Source: Tubiluchus corallicola (lineage: Eukaryota; Priapulida; Priapulimorpha; Priapulimorphida; Tubiluchidae). Taken from it: a stretch of DNA of 52,578 nt. Numbering within the stretch: the stretch's first letter is position 1; the number at the start of each line of letters is the position of its first letter. The position numbers were made by a program, and so were the translations under genes. A model generated the notes under the pieces. That model was given only the letters and a program-made list of their open reading frames with translations. It ran no database searches and was not told the origin of the DNA. The stretch spans positions 126,001 to 178,578 of the forward strand of contig JAQGDQ010000467.1 of NCBI GenBank assembly GCA_030141605.1, given 5' to 3'. Below are positions 1 to 14,900 of the stretch, piece after piece.

Positions 1-2
1 TG

Positions 3-3000
3 TCAACCGTGGATCCCACATTAATGGCAACAACATCAGCTGAATTGGCAGACATACCAAAAATGCCCACAAGTAAAACCGAAGCTGTACCAACTAGAAC
101 AGATATGACAGCTGAACCAACAAGTGGGACTTCGATGGTGATGTCCACGTCAATGTCAACAAGCCAGTCAATGAGCGGCTCTGCAACGACTGAAGTGTCA
201 ACCGTGGATCCCACATTAATGACAACAACAGCAGCTGAATTGGCAGACGTACCAAAAATGCCCACAGGTGAAAGCGAAACTGCGAAAACTACAACAGACA
301 TAACAGTTGAGCCAACAAGTGGGACTTCCATGATGATGATGTCTGCATCAATGTCAACAAGCCAGTCAATGAATGACTCTACTACGACTGAAGTGTCAAC
401 CATGGATCCCACATTAATGGCAACAACAGCAGCTGAATTGGCAGACATACCACAAATGCCCACAGGTAAAAGCGAAACTGGGAAAACTACAACAGACATA
501 ACAGCTGAACCAACAAGTGGGACTTCCATGATGATGTCTGCATCAATGTCAACAAGCCAGTCAATGAGCGGCTCTGCAACGACTGAAGCGTCAACCGTGG
601 ATCCCACATTAATGGCAACAACAGCAGCTGAATCTCCAGAAGTATCACAGTCACAGTCTACACATGTACCTGAATCGATGTCAATGACTACATCATCAGT
701 AGATGACATGACAGAATTCACAGAAGACTCACCACTGCCAACAACACATGTACCTGAATCAATGTCAATGACTACATCATCAGTAGATGACATGACAGAA
801 TTCACAGAAGACTCACCACTGCCAACAACACATGTACCTGAATCGATGTCAATGACTACATCATCAGTAGATGACGTGACAGAATTCACAGAAGACTCAC
901 CACTGCCAACAACAACTATAGACACAACAGCAATGCTCACAACAATGCCAGAGTCTGTTCAAATGGCAGGAATAGGAACAACAGCAGTATTGGGGACAGT
1001 TAATAATGCAAGCGACATGGAAACTACAGCATCAGAAACAGCTACTTCCATAGTGATGATGATGCCGATATCAACAAATCAATCACTGGCTGCATCTACA
1101 AGTATGCCAACAAATGAAACTGAAACTATTCCAGCTACAACAGACATGCCAACTGAATCAACAAGAAGGACGTCCATTACGATGACTGAATCAACAAGTC
1201 AACCAGAGACTGAATCTACAATAATGTCCACAAAAGAAGCTGAAACAGTTCCTGCTACATCAGATGTAACAGTTGAATCAACAAGCAGCACTTTTGGTGC
1301 ATTCCCGACAAGAACAAGCCAATTAGTGGCTGTATCAGCAAGCATGTCTACAACTGAAACCGAAACCGTTCCCACTACAGCAAACATGACAGTGGAGCAA
1401 ACAAGTGGGACTTCCACAATGATGATGCCAACATCGCCGACTCAACTAGTGGGTGCATCTGAAAGTGCAACCACAAGTGAACCCGAAACTGCTGCAACAG
1501 GTGTGACAACCCAGTCAACAATTGGGACTTCGATAATGATGACGACATCATCAACTCAGTCTGTGCCTGCATCTGTGAGTGTGACTACAAGTGAAACTGA
1601 AAGTGCCCCAACTACAACAGGTATGACAGCAAGTCAAACATTCGAGCCTACTCAATCTGTTGAATCAACCACTTCTGATACGATCATGGCATCAACAAGC
1701 CAATCAGTGGCTGCATCTACAGGCATGTCCACAAGTGAAACTGAAACAGTTGCTATTACAACAAATGCGACAACTCCACCAACAAGCGAGACTTCCATGA
1801 CGATGACCTCATTAACAAGTCCACAAGAGACAACAATAACGTCCAAAAATGCAAGTGAAACTGTTCCAGTTACAGCAGATGTATCGACTGAGCCAACAAG
1901 CAGGTCATCCATGACTGTGGCAACATCACCAACTCAATCAGTTGGTGCATCTACAAATGTGACCACAGGTGAACCTGAAATCATTTCAACTACAACAGGC
2001 ATGACAACAAGTCAAACATTCGAGCCTACTCAATCTGTTGAATCAACCACTTCCGATACGATCGTGGCATCTACAAGCATGTCCACAAGTGAAACTGAAA
2101 CAGTTGCGATTACAACAAATGTGACAACCCCACCAACAAGCGAGACTTCCATTACGATGACCTCATTAACAAGTCCACAAGAGGCAACAATAGCGTCCAA
2201 AAATGTAAGTGAAACTGTTCCAATTACAGCGGATGTATCGACTGAGCCAACAAGCAGAACATCCATGACTGTGGCAACATCACCTACTCAATCAGTTGGT
2301 GCATCTGCAAATGTGACCACAAGTGAACCTGAAACCATTTCAACTACAACAGAGAGGACAACCCAGCCCACAAGTGGGACATCCGAAATGATGATGACGA
2401 CAACATCACCAACTCAATCAGTTGGTGCATCTACAAATGCGACCACAGGTGAACCTGAAACCATTTCAACTACAACAGAGAGGACAACCCAGACAACAAG
2501 TGGGACATCCATAATGACGATGACAACATCACCAACTCAATCAGTTGGTGCATCTGCAAATGTGACCACAGGTGAACCTGAAACCATTTCAACTACAACA
2601 GAGAGGACAACCCAGCCCACAAGTGGGACATCCAAAATGACGATGACAACATCACCAACTCAATCAGTTGGTGCATCTACAAATGTGACCACAGGTGAAC
2701 CTGAAACCATTTCAACTACAACAGAGAGGACAACAAGTCAAACATTCGAGCCTACTCAATCGTTGAATCAACCACTCGATACGATCGTGCATCTACAAAT
2801 GTCCACAAGTGAAACTGAAACAGTTGCGATTACAACAAATGTGACAACCCCACCAACAAGCGAGACTTCCATGACGATGACCTCATTAACAAGTCCACAA
2901 GAGGCAACAATGCGTCCAAAAATGTAAGTGAAACTGTTCCAATTACAGCAGATGTACGACCGAGCCAACAAGCAGAACATCCATGACTGTGGCAACATCA

Positions 3001-5974
3001 CCTACTCAATCAGTTGGTGCATCTGCAAATGTGACCACAAGTGAACCTGAAACCATTTCAACTACAACAGAGAGGACAACCCAGCCCACAAGTGGGACAT
3101 CCGAAATGATGATGACGACAACATCACCAACTCAATCAGTTGGTGCATCTACAAATGCGACCACAGGTGAACCTGAAACCATTTCAACTACAACAGAGAG
3201 GACAACCCAGTCAACAAGTGGGACATCCATAATGACGATGACAACATCACCAACTCAATCAGTTGCTGCATCTACAAATGTGACCATAAGTGAACCTGAA
3301 ACCATTTCAACTTCAACAGAGAGGACAACCCAGCCAACAAGTGGGACATCCAAAATGATGATGACAACATCACCAACTCAATCAGTTGGTGCATCTACAA
3401 ATGTGACCACAGGTGAACCTGAAATCATTTCAACTACAACAGGCATGACAACAAGTCAAACATTCGAGCCTACTCAATCTGTTGAATCAACCACTTCCGA
3501 TACGATCGTGGCATCTACAAGCATGTCCACAAGTGAAACTGAAACAGTTGCGATTACAACAAATGTGACAACCCCACCAACAAGCGAGACTTCCATTACG
3601 ATGACCTCATTAACAAGTCCACAAGAGGCAACAATAGCGTCCAAAAATGTAAGTGAAACTGTTCCAATTACAGCGGATGTATCGACTGAGCCAACAAGCA
3701 GAACATCCATGACTGTGGCAACATCACCTACTCAATCAGTTGGTGCATCTGCAAATGTGACCACAAGTGAACCTGAAACCATTTCAACTACAACAGAGAG
3801 GACAACCCAGCCCACAAGTGGGACATCCGAAATGATGATGACGACAACATCACCAACTCAATCAGTTGGTGCATCTACAAATGCGACCACAGGTGAACCT
3901 GAAACCATTTCAACTACAACAGAGAGGACAACCCAGTCAACAAGTGGGACATCCATAATGACGATGACAACATCACCAACTCAATCAGTTGGTGCATCTG
4001 CAAATGTGACCACAGGTGAACCTGAAACCATTTCAACTACAACAGAGAGGACAACCCAGCCAACAAGTGGGACATCCAAAATGACGATGACAACATCACC
4101 AACTCAATCAGTTGGTGCATCTACAGATGTGACCACAGGTGAACCTGAAACCATTTCAACTACAACAGAGAGGACAACCCAGCCAACAAGTGGGACATCC
4201 AAAATGACGATGACAACATCACCAACTCAATCAGTTGGTGCATCTACAGATGCGACCACAGGTGAACCTGAAACCATTTCAACTACAACAGAGAGGACAA
4301 CCCAGCCCACAAGTGGGACATCCAAAATGACGATGACAACATCACCAACTCAATCAGTTGGTGCATCTACAAATGTGACCACAAGTGAACCCGAAACTGT
4401 TCCAACTACAACAGAGAGGACAACCCAGCCAACAAGTGGGACATCCAAAATGACGATGACAACATCACCAACTCAATCAGTTGGTGCATCTACAGATGTG
4501 ACCACAGGTGAACCTGAAACCATTTCAACTACAACAGAGAGGACAACCCAGCCAACAAGCAGAACATCCATGACTGTGGCAACATCACCAACTCAATCAG
4601 TTGGTGCATCTACAGATGTGACCACAGGTGAACCTGAAACCATTTCAACTACAACAGAGAGGACAACCCAGCCAACAAGCAGAACATCCATGACTGTGGC
4701 AACATCACCAACTCAATCAGTTGGTGCATCAACAGATGTGACCACAGGTGAACCTGAAACCATTTCAACTACAACAGAGAGGACAACCCAGCCAACAAGT
4801 GGGACATCCATGATGATGACGACAACATCACCAACTCAATCAGTTGCTGCATCTACAAATGTGACCATAAGTGAACCTGAAACCATTTCAACTTCAACAG
4901 AGAGGACAACCCAGCCAACAAGTGGGACATCCATGATGATGACGACAACATCACCAACTCAATCAGTTGCTGCATCTACAAATGTGACCATAAGTGAACC
5001 TGAAACCATTTCAACTTCAACAGAGAGGACAACCCAGCCAACAAGTGGGACATCCAAAATGACGATGACAACATCACCAACTCAATCAGTTGGTGCATCT
5101 GCAAATGTGACCACAGGTGAACCTGAAACCATTTCAACTACAACAGAGAGGACAACCCAGCCAACAAGTGGGACGATGACAACATTACCAGCTCTGTCTG
5201 CAGGTGTGACCACAAGTAAAACTGAAAGTTCTCCAACTACTACAGACGAGATAACAAGTCAAACATCCGAGCGTACTAGATCGGATGAATCAACCTCAAA
5301 TACCACTACAGCAAGTACAGCATCAACGGCTACTGCACTAAAACCAACCTGTGAACACTTGACAAACAAATGTGATTTGCAAACTTCTTCTGCCTTGTGC
5401 TTTGCTGAGTGTGGTCTACACCAAACGGCTGCTGGTAGAATAGAGGCCCAGTATTGTGGACCATTTTTAGGGCCTTTGAATGACTGTAATTACGCACCAT
5501 TTAGTCCATGTCAGATAACTTGTGGCCTTTCTAACTCTGTACTTCATACAGAATCGATCTTGGGAGTCATTTCCAAGTATCTACCAGATCCTCTTGCAGC
5601 ATTTGTTATTTATAAGTACAATAGTACACGGCTGCCTTTAAACTTTCTCATTGGCAAAAACATTGTCGGTTTAAAATTTAGCAACACAGGACTTGAACAT
5701 CTAGGCGAAAGTGTCATTCATGGTGATGTACAACTACTGTTTTTTGATGGCAACTTTGGCTTGACGTCTATCAATCCAAAAGCGTTTTCAAGACTTGAAG
5801 CTCTCAAGAGGATCAGCATTACCAACAGTGCGTCATTAGTAAAGATCGGTTTGGACTTGACCAATAATCCTGTTATTGAAAAAATTACAATCCGTCACAC
5901 AAACATATCGAAGATGGAGATGCCAATTTTACATCCAGAAACATCTCCAAATAAAATTGCCCTAACGTTAACAG
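3..5974 (+). CDS. Giant mucin-repeat exon plus first 8-Cys/LRR module
   Basis: The frame is open from the left edge, so the exon starts outside the window. Repeat blocks in order: about three copies of a 65-66-residue unit (3-640); three copies of a 28-residue acidic unit, 84-bp period, at 661, 745 and 829; diverse Thr-rich units (910-1900); then a 41-residue (123-bp) unit rich in TTSPTQSVGAS and EPETISTTTERTTQ that continues to about 5180. From 5340 the sequence turns Cys-rich (C-x6-C-x8-C-x3-C, then four more Cys), followed by leucine-rich repeats up to the donor acag|gtgagt at 5974/5975. Reading frame 3-2927 stops at taa, and the same repeats resume in another frame from about 2960; six small deletions between 2760 and 2960 explain the shift. 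Confidence 0.85.
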
Positions 5975-8900
5975 GTGAGTTTTCTTTTCTTTAAATATGT
6001 CTTTAACATTTCGCTCCCGTCAAACAAGTATATGAAGTTCTTGTCACTCCTAGAAGCATCTGGAACGTTCCTTCACCGACAATAATTACCTCACGAGCTA
6101 CAGTACAAGTTCTTATTATTTGGTTGTAATTAATCACTAATTGGCTGTCAGTATAACTGTTTATCAGAAACCTATAATTGGCTCTTATTGGAAACGAAGA
6201 TTTTTCAAACGTATAATCCTTTACTGTAACCAACTTGCATCTTTGCAGATGCAGTTACCATGCTCATACATTTGTAAAGTCTCCCATGATTAGTTCTCGT
6301 AACATCTTGGGTAAGTAGGCCTATTCTTCAAAAGTCAACCACATGCACTCCGATTCGGTACTACTCGGATGAAAATGCAAAATTAGATACAATAATAACA
6401 TCACAAATTATGCACAACATTTCTGTCTTTTGCTAGTTTCATGCTGTCGTTAATTGTATTTAATTAATAAGTTAATATTCATGTTTTAGGTGTTTGGAGA
6501 ATATAGTAATTTATGGAAAATCTCTTGTCATCTAACTGTAAAAGAGACCTTTTTTGTTATTTTTCTAGATAATCCATTCATATGTGATTGTGATCTGGCG
6601 TGGACCAAGTCTAGAAACTGGTTGGTTTCTGCAATTGACTGTGCAGAGCCACCTAGGAAACATGGTGTGAACGAAATAACGTTGGCAGAATTTGGGTGTG
6701 ACGGAATGATAAAAGACGTCTTAGCAATATTTCCAAATCAGACTTCTGAGCCAACACGAGGAAGCACCATGATGACACAAACCACAGGAACAACTACAGC
6801 AACTACTGTTACGGCATCCATGAGTGTAGCACAAGGTGCACCAATGTCGAAACCGATATGCGAACATTTGACGGATCAGTGTGACTTAATGGCTGCCTCT
6901 TCCCTGTGCTTTGCTGAGTGTGGCTTACAATTGAAATCTAGCGGTAGAATAGAACCTCAGTATTGTGGACCATTTTTAGGCGCCTCGTACGATTGTAATT
7001 ATGAATCATTTAGTCCTTGCAAGATAACTTGTGGCCTACCTAACAACAGAGTGCTTTCAGCATCAAACTTGGATGCCATGACCAAGTATCTGCCAGACTC
7101 TCTTGCGGTGTTTGTTATTTTTAACTACCAAAGTACACGGCTACCTTTACAATTTCTTGATGGCAAAAATATAGTCGGGTTAACAATTGCTAATAGTGGA
7201 CTTGAATTTCTTGGAGAAAATGACATTCATGGTGATATCAAATTGCTTTTTCTTACGGGAAACTCCAACTTGACGTCCATCCACCCGCGTGCATTTTCTC
7301 AACTTGGAGGTCTTACGAGACTGAGCATTACCAACAGTGTATCATTAGTAAGAGCCAACTTGGATTTAACTGACAACCCAGCTATTGAAATCATCGATAT
7401 TCGTGGCACAATGATATCGAGAATGACGATGCCACTTTTCCATCCAGATACTTCATCGGCCAGAACAGCACTCACATTAACAGGTACGTTTAAAGATTTT
7501 GTCTTACTTCTGCAAAGCAATGCCATGTTCAGATGGTGCAACATTTTTGTTGCATCAAATTACATCAATCTTTAATTTCGTTATTAGTATCAAATTAGTT
7601 CTCAGTCTCGACACCAATGTTAAGTAGCCTAATGGTCACCTGTAATCTATAAGTCTCTAGTACAAATCCAGGTTTGATCACTCTCAAAATTCAGCAATCG
7701 TGGTTTCAATATTCCTTGACAACTACACTGAATGACAGTGATAGCTGCTTAAAGTGTTAGATTCTTTAGATGTGTGAGTTTCAATAGTGAAAACGTTATG
7801 CTGTATGCAATCTCACCCTCCTCGTTTTTTAACAAGTAACTGAGCAGACTTTTTCTAGTTAGCTGAGTTAAAGATATATAGATTTTTTCGAAATTTCGGT
7901 CAAACAGCCTGCAGAAAAAACGTTCTAGCGGCGCCCGGTGGGACTTTCGGAAGGAGATATATAGCTCTTTAGAAAGAGGAAGAACAGGGCTACACGATAA
8001 TGTAGGCTATATGTTAGGATAGGTCCACTGAGAGGAGTGAGGACGAGTTAATTTGATGTTCTATTTTTGGCAATTTTCGCTTAGAAAACTGCTGACGCAA
8101 AGCCATTGTTGTGACGTCATCCATTATACTCTGTCTATATTATAAATTTATAGCTGTAATTCAGTAAAAGCTGCCGCTGCTGCCTTTGCGTTAGATAAAC
8201 ACACAAACACTAGGTAGAATGTTCGCGTATTTTTGATTATGAATATTTTTATATGCAAAATTTTTTGCGGGGCCTTTGCTAGTTTTATATTGATTCTGGC
8301 AATTTGAAATGCAATGTCATCTATGAAAATATATCATTTCTCTTTTTCCTTAAATAACCTGCACGAGATCACTAGTTGGATGGCGAAGGAATGAAAAACA
8401 GTTGAAAACAATACTTAATGAGTTGATGCTGTCATTAAAGAAGCAACGAAACAATTTTATGACTGACATGACTCGTACGTAAATCCACATATTGGTCAGC
8501 AGGGACAGATTGATCGAATGACGCCTAAGTGTCCAGGGTGTGCCCAACTCTTAATGAGCCGTTTTATTATTCTGTTAAATGTGACTTGGTTGCAAATATG
8601 CTAACATTGACACAAATAATACAATTTTCTTCTCTCATTCAACATGCATTTACTAATATCGCAACTGCTGCATGTATTTATTCGAAACTAATACAATTTC
8701 CTTCTCTCATTCAACACGCATTTACTAATATCGCAACTGCTGCATGTATTTATTCGAAACTAATACAATTTTCTTCTCTCATTCAACACGCATTTACTAA
8801 TATCGCAACTGCTGCATGTATTTATTCGAAACTAATACAATTTTCTTCTCTCATTCAACACGCATTTACTAATATCGCAACTGCTGCATGTATTTATTCG

Positions 8901-11900
8901 AAACTAATACAATTTTCTTCTCTCATTCAACACGCATTTACTAATATCGCAAATGCTGCATGTATTTATTCGAAAATAAAGGAAAACATGTGCAACTTAA
9001 TTATCTCACCTACGTAGTCTATAAAAAAGACTAAAGTGCACGAAATACGATTATTTCCACGGTATTGACCTAGACTCAAACGGGAGACCTTGCAACACTT
9101 CTCCCTCTAATCCGTCCTGAAAATACCTGCAATCCCTGTTAACAATTTTCTTTCAATTCTCCCTTGGCAGTCAGTCCTACCTGCTATCGATTAATTAATG
9201 TTTATAATACTTGTCAACAATAATGGTTCCAATCCTTGTATGGAGTAAAAGTGTAGATAATTTTGAATTGCTTTTGTTTTTGTAGATAATCCATTCATAT
9301 GTGATTGTGATTTGTCATGGACCAAGTTTAGAAGCTGGTTAGTTTCTGAGATTGACTGTGCAGAGCCACCTAGGAAACATGGTGTGAATGACATAACGTT
9401 GGAAGAATTTGGGTGTGATCGAATGTCATCAGAAGTCACAGCAGCCTCTGCAAGTCCAGTTTCTGGGCCTACAGGAGCAGTAACTGAAACAGTGAGAATC
9501 AGTGAAGCAATGCCTACAGTTTCTTTGGAATCTTCGGGAGAAACAACCACTGCGGCTGCTGCAAAACCAGTATGTGAACACTTGACAGACCAATGCAATT
9601 TACAGTTTGCTTTTAGCCCTTGTTATGCTGAATGTGGCCTACGCTTAATTGCAACAGGAAATATAGCGCCTCAGTACTGTGGACCATTTCTAGGCCCGCT
9701 AAATGACTGCAATTATGAACAAGTTGGTCCATGTAAGATAACCTGTGGGTTACTGAACTCTGGCACAATTACGGAATCGACTTTACAAATGATATCCAAT
9801 TATCTACCAGATTCTCTTGCTGTGCTTGTTATTAATAATTATGAAAGTGCCCGATTGCCTCCACGGTTTCTTGATGGCAAAAATATAGTCGGGTTAACAA
9901 TTGCCAATACTGAACTTGAGTCTCTAGGAGAAAACGCAATTTATGGTGGCATAAAATTTCTCTTTCTTACGGGCAACTCCAACTTGATGTCCATCCACCC
10001 TCGTGCATTTTCGCAACTTGGAGGTCTTACGAGAATGAGCATTACCAACAGTGTATCATTGGTAAGAGCCAACTTGGATTTAACTGACAACCCAGCTATT
10101 GAAAAGATCGACATTCGTGGCTCAATGATATCGAGGATGTCGATGCCACTCTTGCATCCAGACACATTAGCAAGCAGAACAGCACTGACATTAACAGGTA
10201 AGTTTGTTCATCATATCAGTAGGATCAGTTTTCAATGTTGATACCAATGCTAGCTGAGTAGTCTAGTGGTAATTGCAGCAGACTTGTATCTCAAAGTCTA
10301 TGGTTCAACATAAACCAACTTTTTCAGTTTCTTTCATTTTGGAAAAGTTTGGCTCCAAAATTCAGTAAATGTCTATTGATGTTTGATCACAGCTGCATAG
10401 AATATTGCATAATGATGTGTCGCAGCAGTAAATAATAATTACTACTACGTAGAGTGTTCTATCCTCTGTTTCTGCATATGAGTTTCAGTAATGGAAAATG
10501 GACCTTTACTTTATCTTAAATAGCCAGTTCAAGTTGACTGTATTGTTCTGCATCTGAATCTATCATGGCGCCATCAATACACTGCCACTGTCTGACGTAA
10601 CAGGACATGTTTCACAGGTGACAGTCACACTGTTAAATGCTGGTGGAATGAACTGAGTAGAGAATTGTACTAGAAGTATCAGATAGGCAGCTTTAAAAAG
10701 AAAAGAAACAAAAAGTTTACATGCATGCAGGCCCCTATATAAATCCTTTTTGGCAAATTGGAAGTTACTGCAAAGTAGCCGTAAAGGTATGCATTTAGTA
10801 TGATCGGACTTAAAATGCTTGTGACGGGAACACAAAAGAATTTCCTTCATAGCATATGGTGTTCTCAGAAATCTTTATTTCTGTATAAATAAAAAAATGA
10901 AAATAATAAATTTGACTACTTTTCGCTGCTTACAAATGTATAATGATCTAATTATTATAATTCAAGATAATAAAGTAAATATTACTCACATCGTGCGGCT
11001 ATAATAACTTAATAGATCCTTGGAACGTCATACTGGTTTACAGCAAATCAGGTAAAGACGCTACAAATAATCACTTGAACATTTATCTGAACATTATTTA
11101 ACGTTTGCTGAGGCTTCTCTGAGCGTGTTTAGTGAGGCTCAACCTAATTTACAACTTCACAGGTAAAATTACAGGTAAGTTCACATAGGTGCTGCCACCT
11201 ACATGTTAAGGCCAGAAACTGACCTTAACAATGCTGAACAGACTAATGTGTGAGAAAATAGTTAATTTGGTTTTTGTATTTTCACAGATAATCCATTCAT
11301 ATGCGATTGTAATCTGGCATGGACCAAGTCAAGGAACTGGTTAGTTTCTGCGATTGACTGTGCAGAGCCACCTAGGAAACACGGTGTGAATGGCATAACA
11401 TTGGAAGAATTCGGGTGTGATCGAATGGTATCAGAAGTCACAACAATCTCTACAAATCGAATTGCTGAGCCTATAACAACAGTAACTGCTACAGTGAGAC
11501 CCAGTGAAACAATGTCTACAGTATCCATGGAATCTTCAGGTGCAACAACCAGCAATGCTGTTATAAAACCAGGATGTGAACATTTGACAGACCAATGTAA
11601 TTTACAGCTTGTGTTCAGCCCTTGTAATGTTGAATGTGGGCTGCGCTTAACTGCTAGTGGGAGTATAGCGCCTCGCTACTGTGGACCATTTCTAGGCCCC
11701 CTAAGTGACTGTAATTATGAACAATTCGGCCCTTGTAAGATAACCTGTGGTTTGCCCAACTCTGGCGCAATTACGGAATCGACTTTGCAAGTCGTATCCA
11801 ATCATCTACCAGATTCTCTTGCTGTGCTTGTTATTAACAATTATGAAAGTACCAAACTGCCTCCACGGTTTCTTGATGGCAAAGAGGTAGTCGGTTTAAC

Positions 11901-14900
11901 AATTGCTAATACTGCACTTGAATCTCTGGGAGAAAATGCTATTTATGGAGACATTAAATTTCTCTTTTTGTATGGTAACTCCAACTTGATGTCCATCCAC
12001 CCGCGTGCATTTTCGCAACTTGGAGGTCTTACGAGAATGAGCATTACCAACAGTGTATCATTGGTAAGAGCCAACTTGGATTTAACTGACAACCCAGCTA
12101 TTGAAAAGATCGACATTCGTGGCTCAATGATGTCGAGGATGTCGATGCCACTCTTGCATCCAGACACATTAGCAAGCAGAACAGCACTGATATTAACAGG
12201 TAAGCTTGTTCGTCGTAACAGCATGAAAAATTTTCGATCTTGACACTGATACAGAGTAGTCTAGTGGTCATGGTATTAGACTTGCAACTCAAAGTCTTTG
12301 ATTCAGCTTAAACCTGGATCAGTCTCGACTTTTTTCTATTAAGTTTTTTAAAGCACAACTGGACCCAATCTTTAACTGTAGGTCAAAACACACTACTCTT
12401 GAAAATATTGAAAGGAAACATACTATTTTTTTCAAAAATGACGTACGTGAAAGAATTATTTCCACACAAACACAATTTCACATGGGCGCTACTAGTTCTT
12501 CACTGTTTGCATTTCGCCACTAAGTAAGACGGGCATTAGCACATGCATTTTTAAAGTGCATTGCACAAAAAGCAGGTGCTGTACCTAACAGTTGAGATGT
12601 GTTAGTACAGTGGTAAATTTGAAATTTGAATTTTTATCTTAAAACTTGCCTAGATTTAATACAAAAAACCAAATATTTTCCAGTATAAACTGCAGGTCAA
12701 AACACACTACTCTTCAAAATATTGAAAGGAAACATACTATTTTTTTCAAAAATGGCGCACGTGAAAGAATTATTTCCACACAAACACAATTTCACGTGCG
12801 CGCTACTAGTTCTTCACTGTTACATGCATTTCGCCACTTAGTAAGACGGGCATTAGCACCTGCATTTTTAAAATGCATTGCGCAAAAAACAGGTGCTGTA
12901 CCTAACAGTTGAGATGTGTTAGTGTCGGACAAACTACACACGCTCAACAGTTCATGCGTGAGTACAGTGGTAAATTTGAAATTTAAATTTTTATCTTAAA
13001 ACTTGCCTAGTTTTAGTACAACAAACCAAGTGTTTTCCAGTAGCACTGTACTTTAATTTTCGCTTTCGCAGACACGTGCAATACGCTAGTGGAATATTTT
13101 TGATGTTGAAAATTATATTAGCTTGTGATGTCATCAATAGTTGGGTTCGCCCGCCGTTAATTAAGTTTTTTCTACTTTGTAATTATCAGAAACGCTTTTG
13201 CAGTATTAATTGTGTTAAAATGCATGCTTTTTAGCGGACTTGAAAATGGGATAGTATATGAAAAATCATCCTGTCTTTCGTCAAATGTGTGTTCATAATT
13301 CAAGTCACTGAATGTTGTATAACAATGTGTGGCAGTAATAGCTAATAGCAGTAGTACTATCCGCCTGTAAAAACTGCGACAAAACCTTCTGAAATGAGTA
13401 AGTCCACAAAGAAATGGTCAGACCCGCTCTAATGTATGGGCTGGAAACTACAGACACATAAGTAGCATGACTGCTGCACTGAACACTGAGAGTGGGAGTG
13501 ACTAGCAAGGAAAAACAGTCAGTATATATAGGTATAGGTGACCTATGCAGACTTGCACAGGCTTCACAATAACCATTACTTTTAGAGGAGAGGACCAGTG
13601 AATATGCATTCACTGGACCATACAATTATACTGAAAGTAAGTCAGCTGGTAGAATGTAACAGGATTAGCACATAGATGGCAGCACCTAATTACAATGTAC
13701 AATTCCAACTTCCACACGAGTCATTTGAAGAAGTGGGAAAGGTCATCGTGTATTGCATTAGGGACATCTGTTTTGGCATAATTGAATTTTTTAATTATGC
13801 CTGCATTTTTTGAAGATGCTGTCTGTTGTTTTGACAAGCAAAAATGTCTCTTTTTCAGACGATACATAGACATTTCACATAATGATTTAGACCAGTAAAA
13901 TTCGTGTAATCACAACACAGTTTATGCACACATGATATGTTCGAATCCAAGTGGTTGTTACTCGTGTCACTACTCGAGTGAAAATTGAACCAAATTTCGG
14001 GAACAGGGTTAAGAACAGTGGCGGCTTGTGTATAGGCACTGCGAAACTGCAGCACCTCCTATTTTCACTCGATATTATCGCCTATTTTCAACATAATGAG
14101 TCTTTTTTCTTTAATTCTTTCTTTATACTTATACTTTATACTTATACTTGTTCTTGTACAGAACCAAAGCACGTGACGGCACTGTGCGATTCACAGCTCC
14201 AGCAACATGATGTTTGGCTGTTGTGCGCATGCGACCATCCGCACATGTTTTAGTTAAGATACGTCAGATAGAGAGAAAACATGTAGTGTTGACCTAGAAG
14301 AAAATTATTAATCTTTTCATGCAAAGTAAAACAAGAAGAATAAAGTTTATTTCATCGTCATCATCTCATCATCATCATCATTCTCATCCTCATCCTCACC
14401 CTCCTCTTCATCATCATCTCATCATCATCATCATCCTCATTCTCATCATCATCCTCACCCTCCTCCTTATGATAAACAGAAAAGTGTTTATTAAACTACA
14501 GAAAATATGAGTAGCAAAACTGCTGCACTGAACATTGAGCAAAAACTAGAAAGCAAAAAACAGTCAGTAAAACCTGTTTCACAGTCAGTATACAGGTATA
14601 GGACTTGACCTATGCAGATTTGCACAGGCTTCACAACAACCATTACTTTTAAATAGGGAGAGGGCTAGTGTGTATGCATTCACTGGACCATACAATTAAA
14701 CTGAGGGTAAGTCAGCTGGTAGAATGTAACAGGATCAGCCCATAGATGGCAGCACCTAATTACAATGTACAATTCCAAATTCCACAGGCCTTGCTTCATC
14801 ATCACACTGCTAATGCCAATTGAACGAACTGAGCTGAGAATTGCACTGGAAGGGGCTTTGATGCAACTTTAAAACAGAGACATGAATCAAAACAGTCACA

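Larger units (their letters stand above)
7484..9285 (+). other. Intron after cassette exon 1
   Basis: It holds a degenerate tRNA-like segment near its 5' end and a 72-bp minisatellite at 8618-8976. I find nothing else I can name. The open frame across 8529-9017 is the minisatellite read through, because 72 is divisible by 3. Confidence 0.8.

Noticed and set aside
2924-2948. gtaagt...ttacag looks like a 25-base intron at the frameshift.
   Set aside because: It is far too short to splice, and the same bases are coding (KNVSETVPIT) in the intact sister repeats.
1199-3710. Several - strand open frames of 65-97 codons inside the mucin exon.
   Set aside because: They recur with the repeat unit and are antisense shadows of Thr-rich coding DNA.
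8529-9017. 162-codon frame with a perfect 24-residue repeat.
   Set aside because: It is a 72-bp minisatellite within an intron; divisibility by 3 keeps it open. No splice context or start evidence.
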